Shown here: in pieces, positions 1-8,823 of the stretch
Position numbering within the stretch: the first letter of the stretch is position 1
Layout: every line of letters begins with the position of its first letter
NCBI RefSeq assembly: GCF_002222595.2
Contig: NZ_CP022413.2
Coordinates: 2,124,001-2,188,000, forward strand
Origin: Blautia hansenii DSM 20583
Lineage (GTDB): Bacteria; Bacillota; Clostridia; Lachnospirales; Lachnospiraceae
Reading direction: 5' to 3'
Length of the DNA: 64,000 nucleotides
The notes under the pieces: model-generated
The model's input: only the letters and a program-made list of their open reading frames with translations
What the model was told of the DNA's origin: nothing
Database searches by the model: none
Program-made: the position numbers and the translations under genes

Positions 1-677
1 CCGCATTGCACTTCATCAAAAATCAACAAAATATCCTTTTCGTCGCAGAGCTTTCGGACTGTTTCCATAAATTCCTGTGTTGCCGGATGAATACCGCCTT
101 CGCCCTGAATTGGCTCTAAAATAATGGCACAAGTCCTATCTGTAACCAGTTTTTTTACACTTTCAATGTTGTTAAATTCTGCAAAAGACACACCGGGAAC
201 TAAGGGTTCAAAAGGCGTTCTGTATGCCTCGTGCCCTGTGACAGACAACGCTCCGAAGGTACGTCCGTGAAAAGAATTTTCCATGGCAATAAATTGATAT
301 TTGCCGGATTTTTTATTATACGCATATCTTCTGGCTGTTTTCAACGCTCCTTCTATGGCTTCAGCGCCGCTGTTTGTAAAAAATATTTTATCCATCTGTG
401 CGTATTGATTTAATTTTTCGGCAGCCTCGGCACAGTTCTTATGATAATACAGATTGGAGGTATGATAGAGTAAATCAATCTGTTTTTTTAACGCTTTTGC
501 CAGCTTTTTATTTCCGTATCCCAGCGCAGAAACAGCAAATCCCGCCCCAAAATCCAGATATTTTTTACTGTTTTCGTCATATAAATACATGCCTTCTCCG
601 TGTTCAAAAGCAATAGGAAAACGATTGTAAATATGAAGTAGATTTTCTTCTGAAGCTTCTATACTTTTATTCATCAT
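1..677 (-). CDS. argD: Acetylornithine aminotransferase, N-terminal part (cut by window edge)
   Basis: PLP-dependent aminotransferase that converts N-acetylglutamate semialdehyde and glutamate to N-acetylornithine and 2-oxoglutarate in arginine synthesis. About 225 residues are visible, ending just after the IFDEVQCG cofactor-site motif; the catalytic lysine lies beyond the left edge. The class III signatures [11 protein letters not shown] (near residue 100), NSFHGRT and EPIQGEGG are all present. Two adjacent ATG codons (677 and 674) precede [10 protein letters not shown]; 677 is better spaced from the AAGGAG ribosome site. The start overlaps the end of argB by 11 bases, so translation is probably coupled. 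Last visible gene of the arginine operon. Confidence 0.95.
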   Translation of the reverse strand, partial: MMNKSIEASEENLLHIYNRFPIAFEHGEGMYLYDENSKKYLDFGAGFAVSALGYGNKKLAKALKKQIDLLYHTSNLYYHKNCAEAAEKLNQYAQMDKIFFTNSGAEAIEGALKTARRYAYNKKSGKYQFIAMENSFHGRTFGALSVTGHEAYRTPFEPLVPGVSFAEFNNIESVKKLVTDRTCAIILEPIQGEGGIHPATQEFMETVRKLCDEKDILLIFDEVQC

Positions 678-1563
678 AATACTTATTTTCTCCTTCCTGC
701 AAAATGGCAGTTCCAATTCCTTTATTGGTGAAAATCTCCAGCAACAGGCAATGTGGAATACGTCCGTCTAAAATATGCACACGGGAAACTCCGTTCTCAA
801 TAGCATCAATGCAACTGTGTAATTTCGGGAGCATTCCCCCTCCAATACAGCCTGTTTCCATCAATTTCTCTGCATCTTTTACCCACAATTCAGAAATTAA
901 AGTAGATGGATCAGAAGGATCTTTATAAACGCCCTCCATATCTGTCAGGAACGCAAGCTTCTCTGCGTGCATTGCTTTTGCAATAGCGCAGGCTGCATCA
1001 TCTGCATTGATATTATAAGTATTCCACTCGTCATCCAGCCCCACCGGACACACAATCGGAAGGAAATCTTTTTCCAAAAGGTCGTATAAAACGCTGCTGT
1101 TTACCTCTTTAATTTCTCCTACAAATCCAATATCCTTTCCATCTGAATACTTCTTTTCTACTTTTAAAAGACCGCCGTCTTTTCCGCTAATTCCAATGGC
1201 ACGGACACCCAGACTTTCCACCAGCTGTACCAGACTTTTATTTACTTTTCCTAAAACCATTTCTGCAATTTCCATGGTTTCCTCATCTGTTACACGAAGA
1301 CCATTGATAAACTGTGGCTCTTTGCCGGTTTTTGCCACCCATTTGCTGATTTCCTTGCCTCCGCCGTGTACTACGATAGGTTTAAATCCAACCAGTTTTA
1401 AAAGAGTTACATCTTCGATTACCTTTCTTTTTAAGGCTTCGTCCGTCATGGCGCTTCCGCCGTATTTTACTACGATAATTTTTCTGTTAAACTTCTGAAT
1501 ATAAGGCAGAGCCTCTACTAAAACCTTTGCTTTTTCAAGATATTTTTCCATATTTTTATTCAT
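667..1563 (-). CDS. argB: Acetylglutamate kinase
   Basis: Phosphorylates N-acetylglutamate to N-acetylglutamyl 5-phosphate, the second step of the acetylated ornithine route. The 298-residue protein has the amino acid kinase fold: VKYGGSAM near the N-terminus, VHGGGKEI in the substrate loop, and the C-terminal [18 protein letters not shown] segment typical of NAGK. The chosen ATG at 1563 has AGGAG eight bases upstream; a longer reading from 1605 would add 14 residues unlike the family and run into argJ. It lies 4 bases after argJ and overlaps argD. Feedback inhibition by arginine is common in the family but cannot be judged from this sequence. Confidence 0.96.
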   Translation of the reverse strand: MNKNMEKYLEKAKVLVEALPYIQKFNRKIIVVKYGGSAMTDEALKRKVIEDVTLLKLVGFKPIVVHGGGKEISKWVAKTGKEPQFINGLRVTDEETMEIAEMVLGKVNKSLVQLVESLGVRAIGISGKDGGLLKVEKKYSDGKDIGFVGEIKEVNSSVLYDLLEKDFLPIVCPVGLDDEWNTYNINADDAACAIAKAMHAEKLAFLTDMEGVYKDPSDPSTLISELWVKDAEKLMETGCIGGGMLPKLHSCIDAIENGVSRVHILDGRIPHCLLLEIFTNKGIGTAILQEGENKYYDE

Positions 1564-1567
1564 CTTC

Positions 1568-2791
1568 TTAGCTCCTATAATCTGCATTGATATCAATATA
1601 TCCATGTGTCAAATCACAGCCCCACGCTGTTGCTTTTTCTGTTCCTGTTTTTATATCTGCCACAACACAAACCTCTGCCTGTGATAAGATTTCTGTTGCT
1701 TTTTCCTCACTGTAATTCAGAGCCATTCCGTTTTCTACAAGCTTTAATTCTCCTGCGCTGCTCTGTATAAACAAGTCTGTTTTTTCCGGTTCAAATTCCA
1801 CTCCTGCATAACCCATGGCACAGAGAATTCTGCCCCAGTTGGCATCATGTCCTGCAATGGCTGTTTTCGTAAGATTGGAGCAAATCACAGATTTTGCCAA
1901 CGTTTTTGCCTGTTGCTTCGTCTCTGCTCCCTGAACCGTCACCTCCAAAAGAGCGGTAGCTCCTTCTCCGTCACCGGCGATTTTCTTTGCCAAGGTTGTA
2001 TTGACTTCATGAAGGGCTTCTTTAAAAATTTCAAACTCCTTTGTGCCTTTTTGAATTTCCTTATTTCCTGCCATCTGGTTGGCTAAAAGCAAAACTGTGT
2101 CATTGGTAGAGGTGTCTCCATCCACAGAAATCATGTTATAGGTTTCTTCCACATCACTGCTCAAAGCCGCCTGCAACGCTTCTTTTGAAATCACCGCATC
2201 TGTTGTAATAAACGCCAGCATGGTACACATATTGGGATGTATCATGCCTGAGCCCTTTGCCATTCCGCCAATAGTCACGGTTGTTCCGTCAAGTTCAATG
2301 GTTACTGCTGCTTCTTTTTCTTTTGTATCCGTAGTCATAATCGCCTTCGCAGCCAAATTTCCCATTTCCAAGCCTTCCGCTTTTTCTTTGGCAAGTAAAT
2401 GCACACCGTCCTTCATCTTTTCTACCGGAAGCTGCATGCCAATCACTCCGGTAGAACCGATTAGTACGCTTTCCATTTCGGTTTCCAGCGCTTTTGCCGC
2501 CTCTTTTGCCACTTCCTTGCAGCATTCCATTCCTGTTTCTCCTGTACAGGCATTGGCAATTCCGGAATTGATAACAACAACCTGTGGCTTGACGTTACTT
2601 TCCACTACTTTTTTATCCCATTTTACAGGGGCTGCTTTCACCACATTTGTGGTAAAAGTACCGGCTGCTTCACAAGGCTTTTGGCTATATACCAAAGCCA
2701 TATCGGTTCTTCCCTGATATTTAATTCCCGCTGCTGCGGACGCTGCTTCAAACCCTTTTGCGGCAGTTACTCCGCCCTTTATTTTCTTCAT
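1568..2791 (-). CDS. argJ: Glutamate N-acetyltransferase / ornithine acetyltransferase
   Basis: ArgJ transfers acetyl from N-acetylornithine to glutamate, which recycles the acetyl group; many ArgJ proteins also use acetyl-CoA. The 407-residue precursor self-cleaves before a threonine, and that site is visible as NMCTMLAF with Thr190 as the expected nucleophile. The preceding KGSGMI segment and the later GDGEGATAL and GHDANWGRI motifs match the family. The ATG at 2791 is chosen because AGGAGG stands six bases upstream. It starts one base from the end of the GNAT gene. Whether this ArgJ is monofunctional or bifunctional cannot be read from the sequence. Confidence 0.95.
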   Translation of the reverse strand: MKKIKGGVTAAKGFEAASAAAGIKYQGRTDMALVYSQKPCEAAGTFTTNVVKAAPVKWDKKVVESNVKPQVVVINSGIANACTGETGMECCKEVAKEAAKALETEMESVLIGSTGVIGMQLPVEKMKDGVHLLAKEKAEGLEMGNLAAKAIMTTDTKEKEAAVTIELDGTTVTIGGMAKGSGMIHPNMCTMLAFITTDAVISKEALQAALSSDVEETYNMISVDGDTSTNDTVLLLANQMAGNKEIQKGTKEFEIFKEALHEVNTTLAKKIAGDGEGATALLEVTVQGAETKQQAKTLAKSVICSNLTKTAIAGHDANWGRILCAMGYAGVEFEPEKTDLFIQSSAGELKLVENGMALNYSEEKATEILSQAEVCVVADIKTGTEKATAWGCDLTHGYIDINADYRS

Positions 2792-2792
2792 T

Positions 2793-3248
2793 TTATCCCT
2801 CCTGCTGCACATTAAACTGTGTAATATTCTCTGTATTTAAAATAAAATCATAATAGTTTAAGTCCTGTCTTTGCTGCCATCCAATAGTATTCCAAAAGGT
2901 ATTTCCGATATCGTTCTGAGCAAAAGCAATTAAAGAAACATGGTTAATTCCTTCTTTTTGCAGTGCATCCATAACCGCCACCACCATGGCTTTTCCAATC
3001 CCTTTTCTTCGATATTTTTCATCTACACATACATGATAAAGACAGCCTCTGCGTCCGTCATGTCCACATAAAATTGCCCCCACAATTTTCGAATTTTCCA
3101 CTGCTACTACACTGGTATTTGGATTTCTTTCCAGAAATTTTCTCACTCCTTCTTTTGAGTCATCAATACTGCGAATTCCAAATCCCTGTATCTTTTTCCA
3201 TAAGCTGTATACTTCCTCGTAGTCCTCAATTACCATTGTTCTTATCAT
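2793..3248 (-). CDS. GNAT-family N-acetyltransferase inside the arginine operon
   Basis: A 151-residue single-domain GNAT protein. The acetyl-CoA loop is seen as RRKGIGKA (residues 80-87), following the beta strand CLYHVCVDEKY, with a C-terminal NTFWNTIGWQQR helix-strand segment. The start at 3248 is preceded by an AGGAGAGGTG ribosome site; a longer reading from 3302 would overlap argC. It sits between argC and argJ with gaps of 13 and 1 bases, so it is certainly co-transcribed. The substrate is unknown. The location suggests a role in arginine metabolism, possibly a short N-acetylglutamate synthase that primes the ArgJ cycle, but a protein or small-molecule acetylase is equally possible. Confidence 0.85.
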   Translation of the reverse strand: MIRTMVIEDYEEVYSLWKKIQGFGIRSIDDSKEGVRKFLERNPNTSVVAVENSKIVGAILCGHDGRRGCLYHVCVDEKYRRKGIGKAMVVAVMDALQKEGINHVSLIAFAQNDIGNTFWNTIGWQQRQDLNYYDFILNTENITQFNVQQEG

Positions 3249-3261
3249 GCTGTCACCTCTC

Positions 3262-4302
3262 CTATGGAAACATGGGAATAAGCTCAAGTCCCTCTTTTTC
3301 ATCTAATCCAAACATTAAATTCATATTCTGTACTGCCTGACCTGCCGCACCTTTTACCAGATTGTCAAGAGCGCCCATGACAATAATTCGGTTGGTTCTT
3401 TCATCAATCTGAAAACTGATATCTGTATAATTGCTTCCCTCTACCCATTTTGTTTCCGGATATACATTCTTTTCCAAAACACGAACAAATTTTTCTTCAC
3501 CATAGTATTTATCATAGACTTTTTTTACTTCTTCATAAGTAACTTCTTTTTTTAGTTTTGCATACTCTGTAACTAAAATTCCTCTGTTCATTGGTACAAG
3601 ATGAGGGGTGAAATTCAAAACAATTTCCTCTCCTGCCGCATATCCCAACTGTTCTTCTATCTCCGGTGTATGACGGTGATTTCCAACGGCATACGCTTTC
3701 ATATTTTCATTTACTTCACAGAAAAGATTGTCAATTTTTGCTCCCCGTCCTGCTCCGGAGGTACCGGATTTTGCATCAATAATCAAGGTATCTGTGTCAA
3801 TCAAGCCTTCTTTTACAAGGGGATATGCCGACAAAATGGAACAGGTAGTATAACATCCCGGGTTTGCCACAAGCCTTGCATTTTTAATTTTTTCCCTGTT
3901 GATTTCACATAATCCGTATACTGCTTCTGGAAGAAACTGTGGACTTTTATGTGTGATTTTATACCATTTTTCATAGACAGACACATCTTTTAAACGAAAG
4001 TCAGCACTTAAATCTATGATTTTAACTTTTGAAAGGATTTCTTCATTCACAAGAGAAGAACACAGTCCCTGTGGCGTTGCGGTAAAGATTACATCTACCT
4101 GTTCTGCCAGTGTTTCTATATCGTCGTCCATACAGGCGGCATCTACAATCTGAAACATATTTCTGTAAACGTCCGCATACTTTTTGTCAAGATGACTTCT
4201 GGAACCATACCATTTAATTTCTGCATTTTTATGCCCGGTTAAAATTCTTACAAGTTCTCCGCCTGCATATCCCGTAGAGCCAATAATTCCTACTTTAATC
4301 AT
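3262..4302 (-). CDS. argC: N-acetyl-gamma-glutamyl-phosphate reductase
   Basis: NADPH-dependent reduction of N-acetylglutamyl phosphate to the semialdehyde, third step of arginine synthesis. At 346 residues it has normal length. The nucleotide-binding loop GSTGYAGGELVRIL is at residues 8-21, and the catalytic cysteine is Cys150 in NPGCYTT. GNHRHTPEIEEQ and FTPHLVPMNRGI are also typical. First gene of the operon, about 75 bases downstream of a promoter carrying an ARG-box-like palindrome. Confidence 0.97.
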   Translation of the reverse strand: MIKVGIIGSTGYAGGELVRILTGHKNAEIKWYGSRSHLDKKYADVYRNMFQIVDAACMDDDIETLAEQVDVIFTATPQGLCSSLVNEEILSKVKIIDLSADFRLKDVSVYEKWYKITHKSPQFLPEAVYGLCEINREKIKNARLVANPGCYTTCSILSAYPLVKEGLIDTDTLIIDAKSGTSGAGRGAKIDNLFCEVNENMKAYAVGNHRHTPEIEEQLGYAAGEEIVLNFTPHLVPMNRGILVTEYAKLKKEVTYEEVKKVYDKYYGEEKFVRVLEKNVYPETKWVEGSNYTDISFQIDERTNRIIVMGALDNLVKGAAGQAVQNMNLMFGLDEKEGLELIPMFP

Positions 4303-4373
4303 CTCATTCTTCCTTTCTCTCTATCCTGTCTTTCATAAAATTCTTACTTTTATGTATATTTAAAATTTTATTT

Positions 4374-4408
4374 TGCATAATTATACATCTACTTTTTCGA
4401 TTATGCAA
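4374..4408 (-). promoter_or_regulatory. argC promoter with overlapping ARG-box-like operator
   Basis: On the minus strand TTGCAT (4408-4403), a 17-base spacer and TATAAT (4385-4380) form a good sigma-A promoter. The -10 box lies within TGCATAATTATACA (4374-4387), a 14-bp palindrome with one mismatched pair that resembles ArgR/AhrC operators of Firmicutes. Binding there would block the polymerase and give arginine repression. The promoter is read directly; ArgR control is inferred. Confidence 0.7.
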
Positions 4409-4454
4409 GAGTTTTTTCATTTTTTGTCAACTGCTTTTCTGTTGCTGTGTACGC

Positions 4455-4612
4455 AAAAGGAGTTGTCACTTTAAATGTCATACAGAAATATTTATACACT
4501 TTTAGCGAATTTGTCGAGCACGCTTTGAGATTACAAGCTCAAAGTGAGCACAGACTGAGCATAAAATGTATAAATATTTTTTGATATGCACCTAAAGTAA
4601 CAACTCCCTTTT
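4455..4612. repeat. Long imperfect palindrome, MITE-like
   Basis: The first 50 bases (from AAAAGGAGTTGT) and the last 50 (to ACAACTCCCTTTTA) are imperfect inverted copies of each other. The core contains a further hairpin with CTTTGAG/CTCAAAG arms near 4532-4553. The whole element could fold into one long hairpin. Its right end reaches the udk stop codon. It codes for nothing and is not a normal terminator because no clean U-tract follows. Only one copy is in this window. A non-autonomous mobile repeat is the likeliest reading. Confidence 0.6.
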
Positions 4613-5228
4613 ATTCTTCACTGTCTAAAATTTTCTGTATGGTATTTTTCACCAATTCAAAAGCCGTGGAATTCATACCGCTGTTAATGACAATATCTGC
4701 CGTACTTCTGGTAGGCTCTACATATAAATAGTGCATAGGCTTTACCGTTGTCAGATACTGCTCTACCACTCCTTCGATATCTCTTCCTCTTTCCTTTACG
4801 TCTCGGATAACACGGCGTAAAATTCTCTCGTCCGCATCTGCTTCTACATAGATTTTAATATCCATCAAATCCCGCAGACGTTCATCTGCCAACACAAGAA
4901 TTCCCTCTAAAAGAATAACCTTTTTCGGTTCAACGGTCTGAACCTCACCGGAACGATTATGCTGTGTATAATCATATACTGGACATTGTATGCTCTTGCC
5001 TTCCTTCAGCTCCTGAAGCTGCTGTACCAAAAGCTCGGTTTCCATTGCATCCGGATGGTCGTAATTAGTTTTCTTACGCTCCTCTAAAGGTATATCACTT
5101 TGGTCACGATAATAATTATCATGATAAATGACTGCTACATTATCTTTAAATTCATCTCTTAATCGGTTTGTAAACGTTGACTTTCCGGAGCCTGTTCCTC
5201 CGGCAATTCCTATAATCACACTTTTCAT
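4611..5228 (-). CDS. udk: Uridine kinase
   Basis: Phosphorylates uridine and cytidine to UMP and CMP in pyrimidine salvage. The 205-residue length fits the family. The Walker A loop GGTGSGKST is at residues 10-18, followed by YHDNYYRDQSDIP, YDHPDAM and a lid region with RRVIRDVKERGRD. The start at 5228 gives the family N-terminus MKSVIIGIAGGTG and has a weak GGATGGGA ribosome site; a reading from 5309 would begin inside the promoter. The stop codon lies in the edge of the MITE-like palindrome. Confidence 0.96.
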   Translation of the reverse strand: MKSVIIGIAGGTGSGKSTFTNRLRDEFKDNVAVIYHDNYYRDQSDIPLEERKKTNYDHPDAMETELLVQQLQELKEGKSIQCPVYDYTQHNRSGEVQTVEPKKVILLEGILVLADERLRDLMDIKIYVEADADERILRRVIRDVKERGRDIEGVVEQYLTTVKPMHYLYVEPTRSTADIVINSGMNSTAFELVKNTIQKILDSEE

Positions 5229-5280
5229 ATTTTTTCCCATCCGTATTTTACTGTTTTTTACTTCGTTTTCATGCGCCCTT

Positions 5281-5309
5281 ATTATATAATTTACACCTTT
5301 TACTGTCAA
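5281..5309 (-). promoter_or_regulatory. udk promoter (consensus sigma-A)
   Basis: TTGACA (5309-5304), a 17-base spacer and TATAAT (5286-5281), a perfect consensus promoter about 50 bases ahead of the udk start and just after the penicillin-binding protein stop codon. Confidence 0.85.
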
Positions 5310-5320
5310 CGGTAATTTCG

Positions 5321-7366
5321 TTATTCCTCACGCTCAAAATACTGCTCAAGAACCGCCTTATCCTTGCCCACTACATAGCCGCTTCCTCCTAAATCCTTTA
5401 CATTCTCTACCATACTGATAAGCATAATAGGTTTTTCTGCCTCTTTTTCTGCGGTAAAGCTGCAAAACCAGCCGATTTCCGTTCCCTCTGTGTCTTCCTG
5501 AGAGTCCTTGATTTCTGCAGTTCCTGTCTTTCCTGCCAGTAAAATATCATCTCTGCGCAGAGCATAGCCTGTGCCGTTTGGATCATTTACCACCCCAATC
5601 AGCCCTTCCATAATTGCCTTTACATGTTCCGGTGAAAATACGCCCTCCAGCCATGCTTCTCCCTGCTTTTCCTCCTGATATTCCAGAGAAGGCTTGAGCA
5701 TATTTCCGTCATTTAAAAAGGCAGTATACATACTTGCCAGATGCAGCGGATTGACTAAAATCTGTCCCTGTCCGTAACCGCTGTCCGCCAGTTGAATTTC
5801 TGTTTCAATCTGCCCGTTATTGGCATACTGAGACGGTGACATTTGAATTTCAAAAGGCAATTCCTGTTTAAATCCAAGCCCTTCCAAGCCCTTCATAAAG
5901 TTCTCCTGACCGATTTTTAAGGCTGCCTTTGCAAAGTAAATATTGTCTGAACATATCAACGCATTTTTCAAAATAACCGGTTCGTAAACATGCAAGGTCG
6001 TCACTTTATAATCTCCCCATGAGGAGCTTTGCTGCCAAGAAAGTCCCTCGTTTCCAAAGTCTTCCTCCGGTGTAAAAGCACCTGTTTTCAGTCCTATTCC
6101 GGCCACGATGGGTTTCAAAGAAGAACCCGGACACCAAATCTGCCGAAAGCGATTATATAAAGGCAAATTTGCATCTTCATTTAAGCTTGTCCATCTTTCC
6201 GAAGACATTCCCGTAATAAATTCATTGTTATCAAAGGACGGTGTGCTCACCAAAGCCAATACTTCCCCTGTGTACGGATGAATTGCCACAGAGCATCCTC
6301 TATCCTCCCGAAACTGTTCGTATAAGCTTTTTTGAAGCTCTGCATCAATGGTTAATAGAATGTTCTCTCCGTCTTCTTTTATCTTGCTTGCCACAACTTC
6401 CTTTTCTGTTCCATCTTCGGAAAAAATAGAGATTTTGCATCCGTCCTGCCCCTTTAAACGTTTCTCAAAAAGACCTTCCATACCGCTTCTTCCGATTACG
6501 CTGTTAGCATGATATCCTTCTCCTTTATGGGCTTCCAAATCCTCTGCCGTCACTGCCTGCACATAGCCGATTAAATGAGACGCTGCCTCCTTCAAGGGAT
6601 AGCTGCGCACCTCCACATCGGAAAGCATAACTCCGGAAATTTCCAACAGCTTGTCTTCTGTTTCCTGTTCTCCCGAAATAGTTGCAACAGGTACAAAAGA
6701 GTCCTCTTTTACCCATTCTGCTTCTAATTTACTCTGTATTCCCTCCGGTTGAATTTGCAGGATTTCCCCTAATTTCTGAAATGCTTCTTCTTTATTTTCT
6801 AATTTGCCCGGCACAATTCCCACAGAGGTTGCAAGTCCTTTTCCTGCAAGCATCCTTCCGTTTCTGTCTAATATCTGACCTCTCTGTGCCGGTATGGTCT
6901 CCACCTGTATTTTATCTGTTCTTGTGAGATTTGGTATGATTAAACTGTCCTTCCAGCGTAATTTATAACCTTCCTTTGTGTCAACAAAAACAGCTTTATT
7001 ATCAAATTCCACAACGCCTGCCAATGTATCAAAGGCTGTATGATAAGAAACAGGAACTTCTTTTCCTTCCTTTTTCCCCACCTGAATTTCTGTAATTTTT
7101 AAATTTTCAACTTCCATTCCCTCATAAATTTTCGAATTTCTCTCCAGAAATTTTTCTTCTTTTACAGATTTTGTGTCAATCATGGAATACATTTCTTCAT
7201 ATTCTTTCTTTTCAATATGCGCCATATATTCCTTCAGTAAATCTTCCGGTTTTTCTTTTATCATTACCCGAAAAGCAAAAATTCCTACAACAGCAAAAAT
7301 TACCAGTATGCTTAAACTAATTGCCGCATATTTTAACTTTTTTTGCCTTCTTTTTTTCTTCTTCAT
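5321..7366 (-). CDS. Class B penicillin-binding transpeptidase with MecA-type N-terminal domain
   Basis: A 681-residue peptidoglycan DD-transpeptidase anchored by one N-terminal membrane segment (residues about 13-35) after a lysine/arginine-rich start. Residues about 38-150 resemble the NTF2-like MecA N-terminal domain, followed by a PBP dimerisation region (AQRGQILDRNG near 161). The transpeptidase motifs are complete: Ser415-x-x-Lys418 in GSSLKP, SDN at 473-475 and KTG at 613-615. This layout is shared with PBP2a/PBP3-type proteins of low beta-lactam affinity, but affinity cannot be judged here. The start at 7366 has a GGAGG ribosome site. Its promoter carries a BlaI/MecI-like palindrome. 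Confidence 0.92.
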   Translation of the reverse strand: MKKKKRRQKKLKYAAISLSILVIFAVVGIFAFRVMIKEKPEDLLKEYMAHIEKKEYEEMYSMIDTKSVKEEKFLERNSKIYEGMEVENLKITEIQVGKKEGKEVPVSYHTAFDTLAGVVEFDNKAVFVDTKEGYKLRWKDSLIIPNLTRTDKIQVETIPAQRGQILDRNGRMLAGKGLATSVGIVPGKLENKEEAFQKLGEILQIQPEGIQSKLEAEWVKEDSFVPVATISGEQETEDKLLEISGVMLSDVEVRSYPLKEAASHLIGYVQAVTAEDLEAHKGEGYHANSVIGRSGMEGLFEKRLKGQDGCKISIFSEDGTEKEVVASKIKEDGENILLTIDAELQKSLYEQFREDRGCSVAIHPYTGEVLALVSTPSFDNNEFITGMSSERWTSLNEDANLPLYNRFRQIWCPGSSLKPIVAGIGLKTGAFTPEEDFGNEGLSWQQSSSWGDYKVTTLHVYEPVILKNALICSDNIYFAKAALKIGQENFMKGLEGLGFKQELPFEIQMSPSQYANNGQIETEIQLADSGYGQGQILVNPLHLASMYTAFLNDGNMLKPSLEYQEEKQGEAWLEGVFSPEHVKAIMEGLIGVVNDPNGTGYALRRDDILLAGKTGTAEIKDSQEDTEGTEIGWFCSFTAEKEAEKPIMLISMVENVKDLGGSGYVVGKDKAVLEQYFEREE

Positions 7367-7402
7367 AAAGCCCTCCTACCTGAATTATTTCATTTTTTCT
7401 TT

Positions 7403-7432
7403 AATCTTACATCTGTAAGATTTGAAAGTCAA
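7403..7432 (-). promoter_or_regulatory. PBP promoter with BlaI/MecI-like operator
   Basis: TTGACT (7432-7427), 17 bases, TAAGAT (7409-7404) form the promoter. AATCTTACATCTGTAAGATT (7403-7422) is a perfect palindrome with nine-base arms and contains the TACA-N2-TGTA core of BlaI/MecI operators. It covers the spacer and -10 box, the expected place for a repressor. No blaI/mecI or blaR/mecR gene is in the window. Confidence 0.7.
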
Positions 7433-7450
7433 GAAATATTTCAGCTAATA

Positions 7451-7483
7451 AAAAAGACTGCCACAAAACGACAGTCTTTTTTA
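7451..7483 (-). terminator. Intrinsic terminator after pgi
   Basis: Hairpin with AAAGACTG/CAGTCTTT arms and flanking A and T runs directly after the pgi stop codon. It closes the catabolic operon and separates it from the penicillin-binding protein promoter. Confidence 0.85.
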
Positions 7484-7488
7484 CAATT

Positions 7489-8805
7489 TTAAAATCCCGG
7501 TTTTCCTAAAAGGGCAAACATATTGCTTTTATAACTCTCTACACCCGGTTGGTCAAAAGGATTTATTCCTCCGATATAGCCGCTCACTCCGCAGGCAAAC
7601 CAGAAAAAACAGAACATCTGTCCTAAGGTGTATTCATCCTGTTTTGGAAGTTTTATCCGCATGACAGGTACGTTTCCTGTTTCGTGTGCTAAAATTGTGC
7701 CTTCCATTGCCGCATGATTGACAAATTCCATGCTCTTTCCTGCCAGATAATTCAATCCGTCTAAATCCTCTGCCGCCTCAGGAATAAAAACATTTCTTTC
7801 TGTTTCTTCCACATAGAGTACGGTTTCAAATAAAATTCTGGCTCCGTCCTGTATATATTGTCCCATAGAATGTAAATCTGTGGTTAAATCTACGGATGCA
7901 GGGAACAGACCTCTTTGATTTTTTCCTTCACTCTCTCCATAAAGCTGTTTCCACCACTCTGAAAAATAATGAAGGCTTGGTTCATAATTTGCCAGAAGCT
8001 CAATTTCTTTTCCTTTTCTCAAAAGAAGGTTGCGACATGCCGCATATTGTAAAGAGGGATTTTCTTCGTAAGGTGCTTCCAACACTCTCTGACGCATATC
8101 TGCTGCGCCCTGCATCAAAGCTTTTATATCTGCTCCGCTTACGGCAATCGGCAAAAGACCGACTGCTGTAAGAACGGAATATCGCCCTCCTATGTCGTCC
8201 GGTATCACAAAGCAGGTATAGCCTTCTTTGTCTGCCATTTTCTTCAATGCTCCGTTTGCCTTATCTGTGGTGGCGTAAACACGTTTTGCAGCTTCTTTTT
8301 TTCCGTATTTTTCTTCTAATTTCTGCTTAATAATACGAAAAGCCACTGCCGACTCTGTGGTCGTTCCTGATTTGGAAATCACATTGACAGAGAAGTCGCA
8401 TCCTTCCAGCATATCCTCCAAGTCTGCCAGATATTTTGAGGAATTCGAGTTTCCGCAAAAATAAATGCGGGGTGCTTTTCGTTTTTCATCCGGCAAACTG
8501 TTAAAAAAGCTGTGGTGCAAAAATTCTATTGCAGCTCTTGCGCCTAAATAAGAACCGCCAATTCCCACTACTAAAAGTACATCGGAATTCTGCCTAATTT
8601 CTTCTGCTGCCTGTAAAATTCTTTCAAATTCTTCTTTGTCATACGCAACAGGGTGATTTAACCAGCCTGTGAAATCATTTCCTGCTCCATCTCTTTTTAC
8701 AAGAGTATTTCTTGCATGCTCCACCGTAGATTTGAAGTTTTTCAACTCCTCGTCAGGTATCCATTTAGAAAGATTTAAGTGTTCAAATTCAATTTGTCTG
8801 CTCAT
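7489..8805 (-). CDS. pgi: Glucose-6-phosphate isomerase
   Basis: Interconverts glucose 6-phosphate and fructose 6-phosphate. The 438-residue protein is the shorter Firmicutes form. Family motifs: [17 protein letters not shown], the sugar-phosphate loop [26 protein letters not shown] and a C-terminal [14 protein letters not shown] segment. It follows the 2-hydroxyacid dehydrogenase by only 18 bases on the same strand and is the last gene before the terminator, so it is probably at least partly transcribed with the upstream TRAP/kinase/aldolase operon. That is an unusual place for a central glycolytic gene. Confidence 0.97.
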   Translation of the reverse strand: MSRQIEFEHLNLSKWIPDEELKNFKSTVEHARNTLVKRDGAGNDFTGWLNHPVAYDKEEFERILQAAEEIRQNSDVLLVVGIGGSYLGARAAIEFLHHSFFNSLPDEKRKAPRIYFCGNSNSSKYLADLEDMLEGCDFSVNVISKSGTTTESAVAFRIIKQKLEEKYGKKEAAKRVYATTDKANGALKKMADKEGYTCFVIPDDIGGRYSVLTAVGLLPIAVSGADIKALMQGAADMRQRVLEAPYEENPSLQYAACRNLLLRKGKEIELLANYEPSLHYFSEWWKQLYGESEGKNQRGLFPASVDLTTDLHSMGQYIQDGARILFETVLYVEETERNVFIPEAAEDLDGLNYLAGKSMEFVNHAAMEGTILAHETGNVPVMRIKLPKQDEYTLGQMFCFFWFACGVSGYIGGINPFDQPGVESYKSNMFALLGKPGF

Positions 8806-8823
8806 GACCTGCCTCTTTTCTTC

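Noticed and set aside
4455..4612. Simple rho-independent terminator for udk
   Set aside because: The arms are far too long and imperfect and there is no U-tract; a mobile repeat explains it better.
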